Source of the DNA: Gaetbulibacter sp. 4G1
GTDB taxonomy: Bacteria; Bacteroidota; Bacteroidia; Flavobacteriales; Flavobacteriaceae
DNA: 64,000 nucleotides
Direction of reading: 5' to 3'
Assembly (NCBI RefSeq): GCF_002741945.1
Contig: NZ_MDVN01000024.1
Location: forward strand, 248,001 to 312,000
Positions 9,221-17,950 of this stretch are shown piece after piece. Position 1 is the first letter of the stretch. The number at the start of each line of letters is the position of its first letter. Under the pieces are notes generated by a model. It worked only from the letters and a program-made list of their open reading frames with translations, had not been told where the DNA came from and made no database searches. A program made the translations under genes and the position numbers.

Positions 9221-12200
9221 ACCCATCGAAAAACGAATCCAACTCATTCATTAGGTTAAAAATAGTATCTACCATTCCAATCTTTAAAAATAAATCTAAA
9301 GCATATTTATTATGAACTAAACTATGCATATTTATATTATATTCTTTTAAATCACGATTCATAAAGTGATATTCACTTGATTCAAAATTTTCGAGAATAT
9401 ATCTTTTTAATTCAGGATAGTATTCTTTATTTAAGGTAAAAAAGCTTGGTAGATTTTCATCATCTTCATAATGGTAAGAATCAAAATACCAGCTAGAAAT
9501 ATCAAAAATGTCATATTGCGAATAATACTCAAAAATGCGCCATAAAATATTGCCTCCTCTAAAACTTCCACCTAGATATTCCATATCATTTGATTCATCA
9601 TTAATTCCAACTGAAATCTCTTGTTGAGCGTATTTTATTATTGATTTAAACAAATTTATTTTAGTGGAAAAATCCATATTATCTTTAAACTTTTTCCAAT
9701 ATACTTGTATAAAATCTTTCACAAATATGTTTGAATTCATTTCGTTCCAAATTTTCCAATAGTCTTCATGAAAATCAGGATCTTCGAAGTATAAATCAAG
9801 GTAGTCATTTTCTATAAAGTCTTTTATTTCTTGTTTGTCCATTTTAACAATGTGAGATACTCCCAAATAATTTCTCAACTCATTATTTCCAAAGCTATAT
9901 TTATTGTTATTTTCAATTATTATAGGGTTTATAGACTCAAGTAAATTGATTAACTCATCATCATTATTGAAGTTATCTAAATTCTTCTTTAAATAATCAT
10001 TACTAAAAATGTTCTTAATATTCTTAATAGTTTGAAAAGCTAAAGTTTCTAATTTTGCTAAAAGCTTTTTATCATCAATTATTGAATCTAAAACTCTTTC
10101 AAAATATTGCTTATCAGACTCTTTTCTTTTCTTTTTAAATTCAATTAAACCATTTATTGGTTTTCTATTGTTAACTTGATTAAATAGTCTCTCAATTTCT
10201 TTTTCTTCTTTTTTTCTTTTTTTTAATTCTTGCTTCCATTTTTTTTCTTCTTCTCTCTCTTGTTTTCTATCATACCCTTGCCAAGGAGCATATTCTTTTC
10301 TTGGTAAGCCTTCAAACGCAGCAAACTCCATTTCATTTTCAAATTTTGAGGTCATTCTCATTCCAAATTCCTCAAAAATAAGTTTAGCATGATCAATTAT
10401 TTCTTGTATTTCTTCTGCTTCATAATTATCATCTGCATAGCGCCATTCTAAATCAGAAATTATTTGATTTCTAATATCAGTTTTAATTGACCTTAATTCC
10501 TTTTCGAAATATTCTTTACACTCCACATTATAAACCTCTCTTAAACTACTTAGGCCATAATACTCAAGACTATATGTGATACTTGACCTAAACATTTTTG
10601 TTACATCTTCTGGAGTTTCAGCAATAAAATTTTTGATTTTTCTGATTAAACTAGGAAAGTTTTGCATTGCACCACTATCCAATATTAATTTATTTGTGTT
10701 CCCATTTTTAAAATGGTTAAAAACATAATCAACTTTATTAATGATAAACTCTCTTAATTCAACATTAATATTGATATCAAAAAATGCTGTTATATGTATT
10801 AATTTTGATATTTCAATTGTCTCCAAAGAATTATGAAATGTATATTCATCAGTAAATTCTTTTTTCTCAATATTGCTAAACTTTAGTCTATTAAAATCTT
10901 TAATAATCTTCCTTGACAATACTCGACTGTTATTTGATGAGAGTAATATTCTTTCACCACTCACATATCTTTCATCATCAATTTCGTCAATAGTTTCACC
11001 AAACCTATTAATATATTTGTTGCTAGAATCATATTTATAATCGGTTGTAAATACAAAAATCAGTTGGTTCCAAAACGTAGCGCTTTCAATCAAAATTGAA
11101 ATCCAGTCTTGGCGTTCTCTTAAATATTTTAATAAAAAGTCATTTACCGAAGGGTTTTGAAAACTTACTAATTTGTCAAATCCACCTTCTTCTATATTAA
11201 TAAATGTATCAGAAAGCTCTTTAAGAATTATTCTAAAAGTATTTGGAGTAATTTTGAGGTCATCAAACTGTTTTTTATAAGCATTGCATGTGTTATCAAA
11301 AGAAAATTTTAATAAATCTACATCCAAAGGTTCGCAAGAAATAAAAAGGTTTAAAAGTAATATTTGAGAAGCTACAGATTGTTTTTTAAAAAGAGCTTCC
11401 CAATAAGAAAAGGGATCATCTAGATAACTCTTAAATGCAACATAAAAAGCACCGTCAAACCTAGAATCAGCCCCAAAATTAAATTTTTTAAATGCATCTT
11501 CAATCAATCGGGGACTATAGTTTGAATGAGAAATAATATTATCATAATATTTCTTATCCTTTAGAAAGACAATTTGATTTAAATCTAATTCAGAGTGATA
11601 TAAATGATTAAAAAGTATTTCAGCTTTTTCATATCTAGTATATTTAGATGCATCTACAATGCATTTTTTTAATTCAATAACCTCATTGTTCAGTTGCTCT
11701 TTATATTTTATTTGACCTCTTCGCAAAATATATTCTCGAGTTGTTAAAATGAATAATTTATTTTGCGAATTTTTAACTATATCAATGAATCTATTTAAGG
11801 AAACTAAATCTCTATCTCCTATCTCCTTGTCGTCAAATTGAAAACTACCTAAAAAGTCATCGAAAAAAATTATCTGTTTTTTATTGGGAAGTAAAACATG
11901 TTCAGCTTGTGAAATGTTTTCAGTTACCTTAATTAGTTCATAATCTTGATTTAGGAAATATAAAATTAACATTCTAGCTAATGTTGTTTTCCCACTTCCA
12001 GCAGTACCAGATATTATAACATAATTTTGTTGTTCTAAAATTGATTGAGCTTCATCAAAGCTTAAGTTTTGTACATAAACCTTTGAAACTGATTTAATTT
12101 TATCAATCTCATGAAGAACTAGATTTTTTTGCCTTCTATTTATTGTTTCATCTAGAATATTTTGTAAAACATTTGAACTGGATATCCAAAGTTTAGTGTG

Positions 12201-12611
12201 TTTTCTCTCAATTTCGTGGTATTCTTTCTGATCAAGTAATTCGTTTAATTCATCTTTCCCTAAAATATCTTGTTTTGAGATAATATATCCATCAAAAATC
12301 TTAAAAACTTCATCAACCTGACTATTAGATAGGCTTAACGTAGTTGTTATTATATATCTATCTGGTTTAAGTCGTTTTACTTTTTTTAATTCTCCATGTT
12401 TTAAATCACGAATAAAATCTTTATAATACTTTCGCTTTTTTGCTTGACCAACAATAAAAATATTATCAGTTTTATGTTTGAAATCAATTCCTTTATCTTT
12501 TCCTATTTTGGTTAATTCAAAAGGGATGTCTTCTCTTTTTTGAATAATATCTCTTGAAAATCTTTCAAAATCTATCCAAGAAAAAGCATCATAAAAATTA
12601 TAATTAGGCAT
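9210..12611 (-). CDS. Mrr-like nuclease fused to STAND-type NTPase (candidate anti-phage protein)
   Basis: The N-terminal 130 or so residues form an Mrr-type restriction endonuclease domain with Asp43 in GID and Gln56-x-Lys58 in VGQAKK, the D...QxK form of the PD-(D/E)xK site. A P-loop follows at residues 202-210 (GTAGSGKTT) and Walker B near 247-252 (QIIFFDD), the layout of a STAND NTPase (nSTAND3-like). The remaining 800 residues are helical and charged, with a Lys/Glu-rich coiled coil near residues 780-810; this may be the sensor part. Nuclease-STAND proteins such as Avs/AVAST act as phage sensors. Its 1,133 residues are intact. Defence function is inferred; the ligand is unknown. Confidence 0.75.
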   Translation of the reverse strand: MPNYNFYDAFSWIDFERFSRDIIQKREDIPFELTKIGKDKGIDFKHKTDNIFIVGQAKKRKYYKDFIRDLKHGELKKVKRLKPDRYIITTTLSLSNSQVDEVFKIFDGYIISKQDILGKDELNELLDQKEYHEIERKHTKLWISSSNVLQNILDETINRRQKNLVLHEIDKIKSVSKVYVQNLSFDEAQSILEQQNYVIISGTAGSGKTTLARMLILYFLNQDYELIKVTENISQAEHVLLPNKKQIIFFDDFLGSFQFDDKEIGDRDLVSLNRFIDIVKNSQNKLFILTTREYILRRGQIKYKEQLNNEVIELKKCIVDASKYTRYEKAEILFNHLYHSELDLNQIVFLKDKKYYDNIISHSNYSPRLIEDAFKKFNFGADSRFDGAFYVAFKSYLDDPFSYWEALFKKQSVASQILLLNLFISCEPLDVDLLKFSFDNTCNAYKKQFDDLKITPNTFRIILKELSDTFINIEEGGFDKLVSFQNPSVNDFLLKYLRERQDWISILIESATFWNQLIFVFTTDYKYDSSNKYINRFGETIDEIDDERYVSGERILLSSNNSRVLSRKIIKDFNRLKFSNIEKKEFTDEYTFHNSLETIEISKLIHITAFFDININVELREFIINKVDYVFNHFKNGNTNKLILDSGAMQNFPSLIRKIKNFIAETPEDVTKMFRSSITYSLEYYGLSSLREVYNVECKEYFEKELRSIKTDIRNQIISDLEWRYADDNYEAEEIQEIIDHAKLIFEEFGMRMTSKFENEMEFAAFEGLPRKEYAPWQGYDRKQEREEEKKWKQELKKRKKEEKEIERLFNQVNNRKPINGLIEFKKKRKESDKQYFERVLDSIIDDKKLLAKLETLAFQTIKNIKNIFSNDYLKKNLDNFNNDDELINLLESINPIIIENNNKYSFGNNELRNYLGVSHIVKMDKQEIKDFIENDYLDLYFEDPDFHEDYWKIWNEMNSNIFVKDFIQVYWKKFKDNMDFSTKINLFKSIIKYAQQEISVGINDESNDMEYLGGSFRGGNILWRIFEYYSQYDIFDISSWYFDSYHYEDDENLPSFFTLNKEYYPELKRYILENFESSEYHFMNRDLKEYNINMHSLVHNKYALDLFLKIGMVDTIFNLMNELDSFFDGLTS

Positions 12612-12639
12612 TGATATTCATTAGTTTTTAAATCAAATT

Positions 12640-12647
12640 CAAATATA
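12640..12647 (-). promoter_or_regulatory. Possible -7 promoter element for the STAND gene
   Basis: TATATTTG on the minus strand matches TAnnTTTG, 29 bases before the start codon. No convincing -33 element is seen. Confidence 0.4.
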
Positions 12648-12669
12648 AAGTTTTAATAATTGAATATAA

Positions 12670-13550
12670 TAACCATTCCACACACATTCCCCTCCTCTCC
12701 TACCGTCGCTCCGGTAAAAGAGTGTTCCATTAAGTGTTTAAGAAGAAAATTAAGGAAGGAAAAAATCTAAAGACGCTTATATATAACTTTGCTTTTTTAG
12801 CGCAAAGCAAAGTTACATAACGCGAGTACATTATAGTACAAATGTATTGTTTTGTCTTTAATAATGGTTTATCCATTTGATAGCTATAATTCTATACTAT
12901 GTAAAATACCCCAGAAACATTTGTCTGCTAAAGAAACTACAGAACTTGGGGCAATTAAACTTATAAGCGGTTTGCTTCGCAGAGTTGTTTGCATTTGTAA
13001 CTATAATTTGACGTTATGTAAAATATCCGCTACCAAACGCTCGATTGCTTTCATAAAATCAAATTACTATTGTAATTTATTTTATACGCTAATTATCCAA
13101 CGCTTGCCAGCGCATTATAAAAGCTTCACTTTTTGCTACGTTTTAAAAATCGTGTATTCGACAAAATATACGTCAAAAAAAATTTTAAGTGATTCTCGTC
13201 AACTTGCCACAAGAGTATAAAATTTCTCTGCGAGTAAATTTCTATACACTTGTTATATTTAGTCTTTTAATTGAAGTTTTCTTTTTTGTGTTTTAATATC
13301 TTTTGTCTTGAAACAAAAGAAACAAAAATTCAAGGTTGCATATAATTTTGGAAACAATTACGGCTCATTTACTATATTTTAGGAAACATTGTAACTCGTC
13401 AAGACTGTTTTGAAATTCGTTTTAAAATTGAAACTCTTAAGATTATGTATTGCTAAACCCCTAAAATATGCACGCTCATTTCTCCTATTGTTTTAACCAA
13501 AATTTTATGAGGCCAAGTTTAAGATCGAGATTATATTTTACATAATGTTT
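12670..13550 (+). repeat. Repeat copy R2 (most complete copy)
   Basis: R2 fills the 943-base gap between the STAND gene and the receiver gene. It has the head (CCATTCCACACACATT at 12672, GTGTTCCATT at 12722), a hairpin with perfect 9-base arms (12785-12793 and 12806-12814), inverted motif V (12812-12845), forward motif F (12881-12907), a second forward motif (12998-13024), the CCAACGCTTGCCA, ATTCTCGTCAAC and GGAAACAATTACGGCTC blocks, the tail (13470-13514) and a closing TATTTTACATAATGT near 13533. It aligns with R1 over about 750 bases, with scattered substitutions. Confidence 0.88.
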
Positions 13551-13554
13551 ATGA

Positions 13555-13983
13555 TTATACTTTATTTCTTTCTAAAACCATCATTTCTTTATAAAGAACC
13601 TGGTCTATTACATCTTTAATCTTCTGTTCCATTCCATTCATTGTTGCATGTCTAAATACACCTTCAACATAATTCTCTCCTTCAGTAAGCTTCATTAACT
13701 CTATTGGGTTATTTGAAAATAATAAAACATCCATATATGTTCCATTTTCCCTCAAAATTTCAATTACTTCAATTCCTTTTTGTCCATTACTTAAATTCAA
13801 ATCAATTATAGCTAAAGAGTATTTACCTTCAAATAATTTAACATCAAAATCTGGATGATAATGATCGTATACATCATGCTTTAATTCTTTTGAATGAAAT
13901 TCTGATAGGTGTTTTTCAATATTTGGTATTATTTTATCAAAGTTTGTTATGTTGTCTTCGAACCAGAGTAAATTAAATGTCAT
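13555..13983 (-). CDS. Receiver-like (REC) protein of the Dcm/GHKL operon
   Basis: This stand-alone response-regulator-like protein has 142 residues. LLWFEDN at the N-terminus gives the acidic pair (Glu9, Asp10), LAIIDLNL gives a phospho-acceptor Asp61 and LLFSNN gives the Ser90 switch residue. The usual conserved Lys of receivers seems replaced by Arg111 (GVFRHA), so phosphorylation chemistry may be altered. No output domain is present. It overlaps the GHKL ATPase gene by 11 bases, so it is probably a partner of that protein. Confidence 0.75.
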   Translation of the reverse strand: MTFNLLWFEDNITNFDKIIPNIEKHLSEFHSKELKHDVYDHYHPDFDVKLFEGKYSLAIIDLNLSNGQKGIEVIEILRENGTYMDVLLFSNNPIELMKLTEGENYVEGVFRHATMNGMEQKIKDVIDQVLYKEMMVLERNKV

Positions 13984-16270
13984 TTCTATTCTTTATTTTT
14001 AGTTTAAAATTTGCACCAAATTTTGCATCAACAAAATTGATGTCTCCACTATGATGGTCATTTAATATTTTTTTAATATGATATAAGCCAATTCCTGAAC
14101 CTGAAGTTGTAGATATTCCAAAGTCAAAAATATCATTCTTCACTTTTTTGGGAATACCAGTTCCATTATCTAAATAATCAATTATCAATTCGTCTTTATT
14201 CAAAGAAAGGCTAATATCAACTTTTGTTGCAGAAGCTTTAAAAGAATTATCCAAAAGGTTATCTAAAATTATATTGATTTCTAAAGGAACGAATGTAATA
14301 ATGAAACTAATATCTTTCTTTATTTCTACTACATTAACATCTTTTATCAGCTCTTTATTAATTACTCTTACATAATCTTTTTTGTATACATTTTTAATGT
14401 ATTGCTTTATATATATAACTAAATCTTCCGTTACTGTTGATGATAATAAATCTATATTTGCTTTTCTAACAAATTTGATTAAAGAAGCCATTTTTTTATT
14501 CTCAAGAGAGATTTTATTAATTAAATCGACAATGGCTTTTTTGTGACTTGGTATTTTTGAAGCTATTTCAAATAGATCTCCTACATGTTCATCAACCCTA
14601 AAAGAAGCTTGATTAATATGATGTTCAATAGTCATCAATTCAACTATATCCTCATTAGATGCTTCTTTTAATAATTCTACTTCTTTTTCTTTTACATCTA
14701 GAGCATCAGTTACTTCTTCAATTTTTTCTTCTAATTCCTTATTTTCTTCTATTAATTCTTCATTTACTGTAGAAATTTGTGTAAGTTTTTTTACTGCTTT
14801 TTTTACTTGAGAAATTAACTTCGAATCGGATGATGTTGAAGCAATTTTATCTAGACTTTCAATTGTTTTTTCTACACTTTCATCATTACTAGAAGCAATT
14901 ATATTGAATAAATCATCTGAATATTCAAAATCAAGTATACTATTTGTTTCAGATATTTTTAAAATAAAATCTAAAACTCTTTCTCTTAAGTCAACACTAT
15001 TATCTTCATCTTTTTCAATGCTTAAACCCCATTTTTGAACATCTACAACATATTTTTCTAATCTTTTTAATACATTCCAGAAAAACTGCTCAAGCTCCAG
15101 GTATGTATTAGTGCGAATAAGACCATCTCCTCTACTCGATGTTTCTTTTAATTGTTCAGTTTCTTTTACTATATCAATTTGACCAATTACTTCTCTCGTT
15201 CCTAAATATCTACTATAACCTTGACCTTTTCTTTTATCAATTTTTAATGGATCTTCACCTGGTTCCCCATAAGGATAAATCCTAAAACCATTTTTATAAA
15301 GAAAAATATGTCCATAATTTACTACAGGAACACCCATTCTACGTGCAAATGTTGTTTTGGCTGATCTATTTAGATAATAAATATTTATGTCTATACCTTT
15401 AAGTAAAGTGAATTGATTCTTTTCCTTTATTTTATAGATTAGTGTGCCGCCATCAGTTAAATAGGTGTTTAAAAACTTTCCATCTTCAGATACGGACGAG
15501 TAAATTTTTGTAGTTTTTAAACCTAAAGTTTCAAAAATGAAATTTTTAACTTCTCCATTAACTTTTTTAAAATACTCTTTTGCTTTTAAATCTTTTGCTT
15601 CTTCTTCTGGAGCATGTATAATAACTGAAAAGCTTGTTTGATCATTCTCATGGACATTTGGATTTATTAATTTAGCAAGTGAATCTTTTAATTTAAGTAA
15701 TTTATCTCGATCCCAAGGGCTTCTCAAGTTTGTAATTTCAAGTACTGTTCCATGTTTTAAATTATAATCGCTTTCTTTCTTTGTTTCATGCAATACACTA
15801 ATATCAATAAAATTATCTTTGGTGTTTTCTTCAAACTTTTCCCATTCAGTATATAAACTTTCAGTTTTAGAGTCTTTCCTTTTTTTGGTAGATTCTAAAT
15901 AAAGTGTTTTACCAAGTCTATCACAAGAAAATCGACCTATTCCTTTAGCTCCAGCAAATGCCCTTTTAACGTAAATTTTATCTCTATAATCAAAAGATTC
16001 ATCTTCAGAACCATCTTTTTTAGCAGAATAAGCAACAAATAGCCATTTAGACTCAATGTCTTTTAGACTCATGCCTTTTCCATTATCTATGATAATGATT
16101 TTAGGATTATCAGAATAAATTCCTTCAAAATAAATATCAACTTGTGTAGCATAAGCATCAAAAGAATTTTTGACTAACTCAAATACAGCTATAAAATCAT
16201 CAGTAATTAAATCCTTACCAATAATATCTTTAAGAGCAGAACTTACTTTAAATTGCAATTCTTTTTTCAT
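13973..16270 (-). CDS. Double-GHKL ATPase: MORC/MutL-like N-domain plus histidine-kinase-like C-domain
   Basis: The first GHKL ATPase domain has ELVKNSFDAY (Asn35), IDNGKGM (Asp62) and the lid motif GAKGIGRFSCDRLG near residue 105, as in Hsp90/MutL/MORC proteins. A middle domain follows, then a coiled coil near residues 490-545 rich in Glu/Lys. Next is a helical hairpin with EHHINQASFRVDEH, a possible dimerisation/His segment, then a second GHKL domain with DNLLDNSFKA, LDNGTGI and GSGIGLYHI, typical of sensor kinases. The gene overlaps both neighbours (4 bases with dcm, 11 with the receiver), so the three form one operon. GHKL ATPases of MORC type are known in restriction-modification-like operons; phosphotransfer to the receiver is inferred. 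Confidence 0.75.
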   Translation of the reverse strand: MKKELQFKVSSALKDIIGKDLITDDFIAVFELVKNSFDAYATQVDIYFEGIYSDNPKIIIIDNGKGMSLKDIESKWLFVAYSAKKDGSEDESFDYRDKIYVKRAFAGAKGIGRFSCDRLGKTLYLESTKKRKDSKTESLYTEWEKFEENTKDNFIDISVLHETKKESDYNLKHGTVLEITNLRSPWDRDKLLKLKDSLAKLINPNVHENDQTSFSVIIHAPEEEAKDLKAKEYFKKVNGEVKNFIFETLGLKTTKIYSSVSEDGKFLNTYLTDGGTLIYKIKEKNQFTLLKGIDINIYYLNRSAKTTFARRMGVPVVNYGHIFLYKNGFRIYPYGEPGEDPLKIDKRKGQGYSRYLGTREVIGQIDIVKETEQLKETSSRGDGLIRTNTYLELEQFFWNVLKRLEKYVVDVQKWGLSIEKDEDNSVDLRERVLDFILKISETNSILDFEYSDDLFNIIASSNDESVEKTIESLDKIASTSSDSKLISQVKKAVKKLTQISTVNEELIEENKELEEKIEEVTDALDVKEKEVELLKEASNEDIVELMTIEHHINQASFRVDEHVGDLFEIASKIPSHKKAIVDLINKISLENKKMASLIKFVRKANIDLLSSTVTEDLVIYIKQYIKNVYKKDYVRVINKELIKDVNVVEIKKDISFIITFVPLEINIILDNLLDNSFKASATKVDISLSLNKDELIIDYLDNGTGIPKKVKNDIFDFGISTTSGSGIGLYHIKKILNDHHSGDINFVDAKFGANFKLKIKNRNDI

Positions 16271-17487
16271 TCTGATAATAAAGATTTTAAAATAACTCCA
16301 CTTTGTTCTCCAAAAAGAGGCGGAATAGCATTACCAATTTGTGAGTAACGAGGAACTTCTTGAGTTCTTCTTTTTCCTCCAGTTGTATATTTTCCTTTAA
16401 ATTGATAATTATCTGGAAAAGTTTGTATGCGAGCATATTCTCTTACAGTCATTATTCTTGGCTCGCAATAGTGTATATAATCATCAGGAAGTGTAGTTAT
16501 AGTGGGAGTTGGCTTATTTTTCTCTAAAATTTTAGTACTACTCTTCTTTAGCTTAAACCTTTCTCTATATTCATTACTTTTTAATCCTTCTTTTAAAGCA
16601 ATCTCAAATCTATTTTTTACAGTTTCTGTATGCTTTGCAAATCGATGACTATCAACAGAACTATCAATCCTTCTGTATTTACGAACATATTTTTGAAAAC
16701 TAGAATCTATTTCGCCATAAATGCCTTCTCTAAATTTAGGCGTTTCTGACTCTTTTGTTCCATTTTTTTTCAATAAATCAGAAATAGCATCTTCAAGAGT
16801 TGGATTAAGTTCTAACCCTTTGTTAATTAGAAATTTTTCTTTGTTCTCTTCTAATTTATTAAAGAATGTATTTTCATTAATATCAGGATTATTTTCAACT
16901 AATTGTTTTCTAATTCCGACTAAAATAAATCTAGTTCGTTTTTGTGGCACGCCGTATTTAGAAAAGTCAATTAATTGACCTTTTACATTATAATTTAGTT
17001 CTTCAAGTTTATTGACAACATATGTTGAGTAAGCTTCACCTCTTTCATTATTCTTTTTAAATCCAGTTGTAAATCCTCTAACGTTTTCAAAAAAAATAAT
17101 TTTAGGTTCTACTAACTCTATAAATTTTATATAAGAATTAATTAAATCATTCCTAGAATCACTTTCAACTCTTCTTCCTGCCATAGAAAATCCTTGGCAA
17201 GGTGGTCCACCAGCAACTAAATCAACATTTCCTCTTAATGATATTAAATTATCAGAGTACTTATTAATGACATTATTTATATCAAGATTTTGAGGTTTTC
17301 CTAACCAATCAGTTGGCCAATTAAAATGCTTTTTTTTATCAATAAGGTTGTGTTTAAATGTTTTAAAAGCATCTTCACTTTTCTCAATAGCAAATAATCC
17401 TTTCCATTTTCCAGAATTGTGTAAGCCTAATGAAAGGCCTCCACAGCCAGCAAATAAATCTATGTAGGTTGATTTTTTTTCGTTCAT
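16267..17487 (-). CDS. dcm: DNA (cytosine-5) methyltransferase
   Basis: This C5-cytosine methyltransferase has 406 residues. Motif I is DLFAGCGGLSLGL (residues 10-22), motif IV is GGPPCQGFSMAGRR with catalytic Cys97, motif VI is FENVRG (residues 133-138), motif VIII is QKRTRFILVG, and the C-terminal motifs are TVREYARIQTFPDNYQF and QIGNAIPP. The target recognition region is residues 230-310 or so; specificity cannot be read. It is the first gene of an operon with a double-GHKL ATPase and a receiver protein. No separate restriction endonuclease is encoded in this module. The symbol denotes the family, not the E. coli specificity. Confidence 0.93.
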   Translation of the reverse strand: MNEKKSTYIDLFAGCGGLSLGLHNSGKWKGLFAIEKSEDAFKTFKHNLIDKKKHFNWPTDWLGKPQNLDINNVINKYSDNLISLRGNVDLVAGGPPCQGFSMAGRRVESDSRNDLINSYIKFIELVEPKIIFFENVRGFTTGFKKNNERGEAYSTYVVNKLEELNYNVKGQLIDFSKYGVPQKRTRFILVGIRKQLVENNPDINENTFFNKLEENKEKFLINKGLELNPTLEDAISDLLKKNGTKESETPKFREGIYGEIDSSFQKYVRKYRRIDSSVDSHRFAKHTETVKNRFEIALKEGLKSNEYRERFKLKKSSTKILEKNKPTPTITTLPDDYIHYCEPRIMTVREYARIQTFPDNYQFKGKYTTGGKRRTQEVPRYSQIGNAIPPLFGEQSGVILKSLLSE

Positions 17488-17511
17488 TTATTTAGTTACG
17501 TCCTTATCTAA

Positions 17512-17519
17512 CAAATTTA
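17512..17519 (-). promoter_or_regulatory. Possible -7 promoter element for the Dcm operon
   Basis: TAAATTTG on the minus strand matches TAnnTTTG, 25 bases before the dcm start. A TTG lies 14 bases further upstream, shorter than usual. Confidence 0.4.
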
Positions 17520-17596
17520 TAAAAAATATACGACAATATGACGCATCTGTAAAAATATTAAATATCTAATAATCAGACTTTTAAGCAATAATATTT

Positions 17597-17945
17597 CATT
17601 CCACACACATTATGCTTCACTCCTACGTCGTCGCATAAAAAGTGTTCCATTAACATTGCAGAAGAAGCTTTTTGGAATAATTTTTTTCAAGAAACTGTAG
17701 TAACAACTTTCGCTTTTATCCAAAGCTCAAGTTACATAACGCAAGTACATTATAGTACAAATGTATTGAAATTATTATATTGGATTTTAATTGAAATTCT
17801 CGTAAACGTGGAAATATTCGTTACAAAAAATTTTAAGAGATTCTCGGCTAACTAGCCACAAGAATATAAAATTTCCCCTCACTTAAGATGAACTTCTATT
17901 TAAGTTTTCAAGGAATGAACTTTACGCTAATTATTATGTAAAGTT
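17597..17945 (+). repeat. Repeat copy R3 (head plus motif V, shortened)
   Basis: This copy occupies the gap before the 575-residue gene. It has the head (TTCCACACACATTATGC and GTCGCATAAAAAGTGTTCC, 17597-17651), the pre-V hairpin block (AACTTTCGC ... AGCTCAAGTT), motif V (17731-17764) and the block ATTCTCGGCTAACTAGCCAC. It ends with TTATTATGTAAAG near 17930, a remnant of the forward motif. The long middle and the tail are missing. Confidence 0.8.
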
Positions 17946-17950
17946 GTAAG

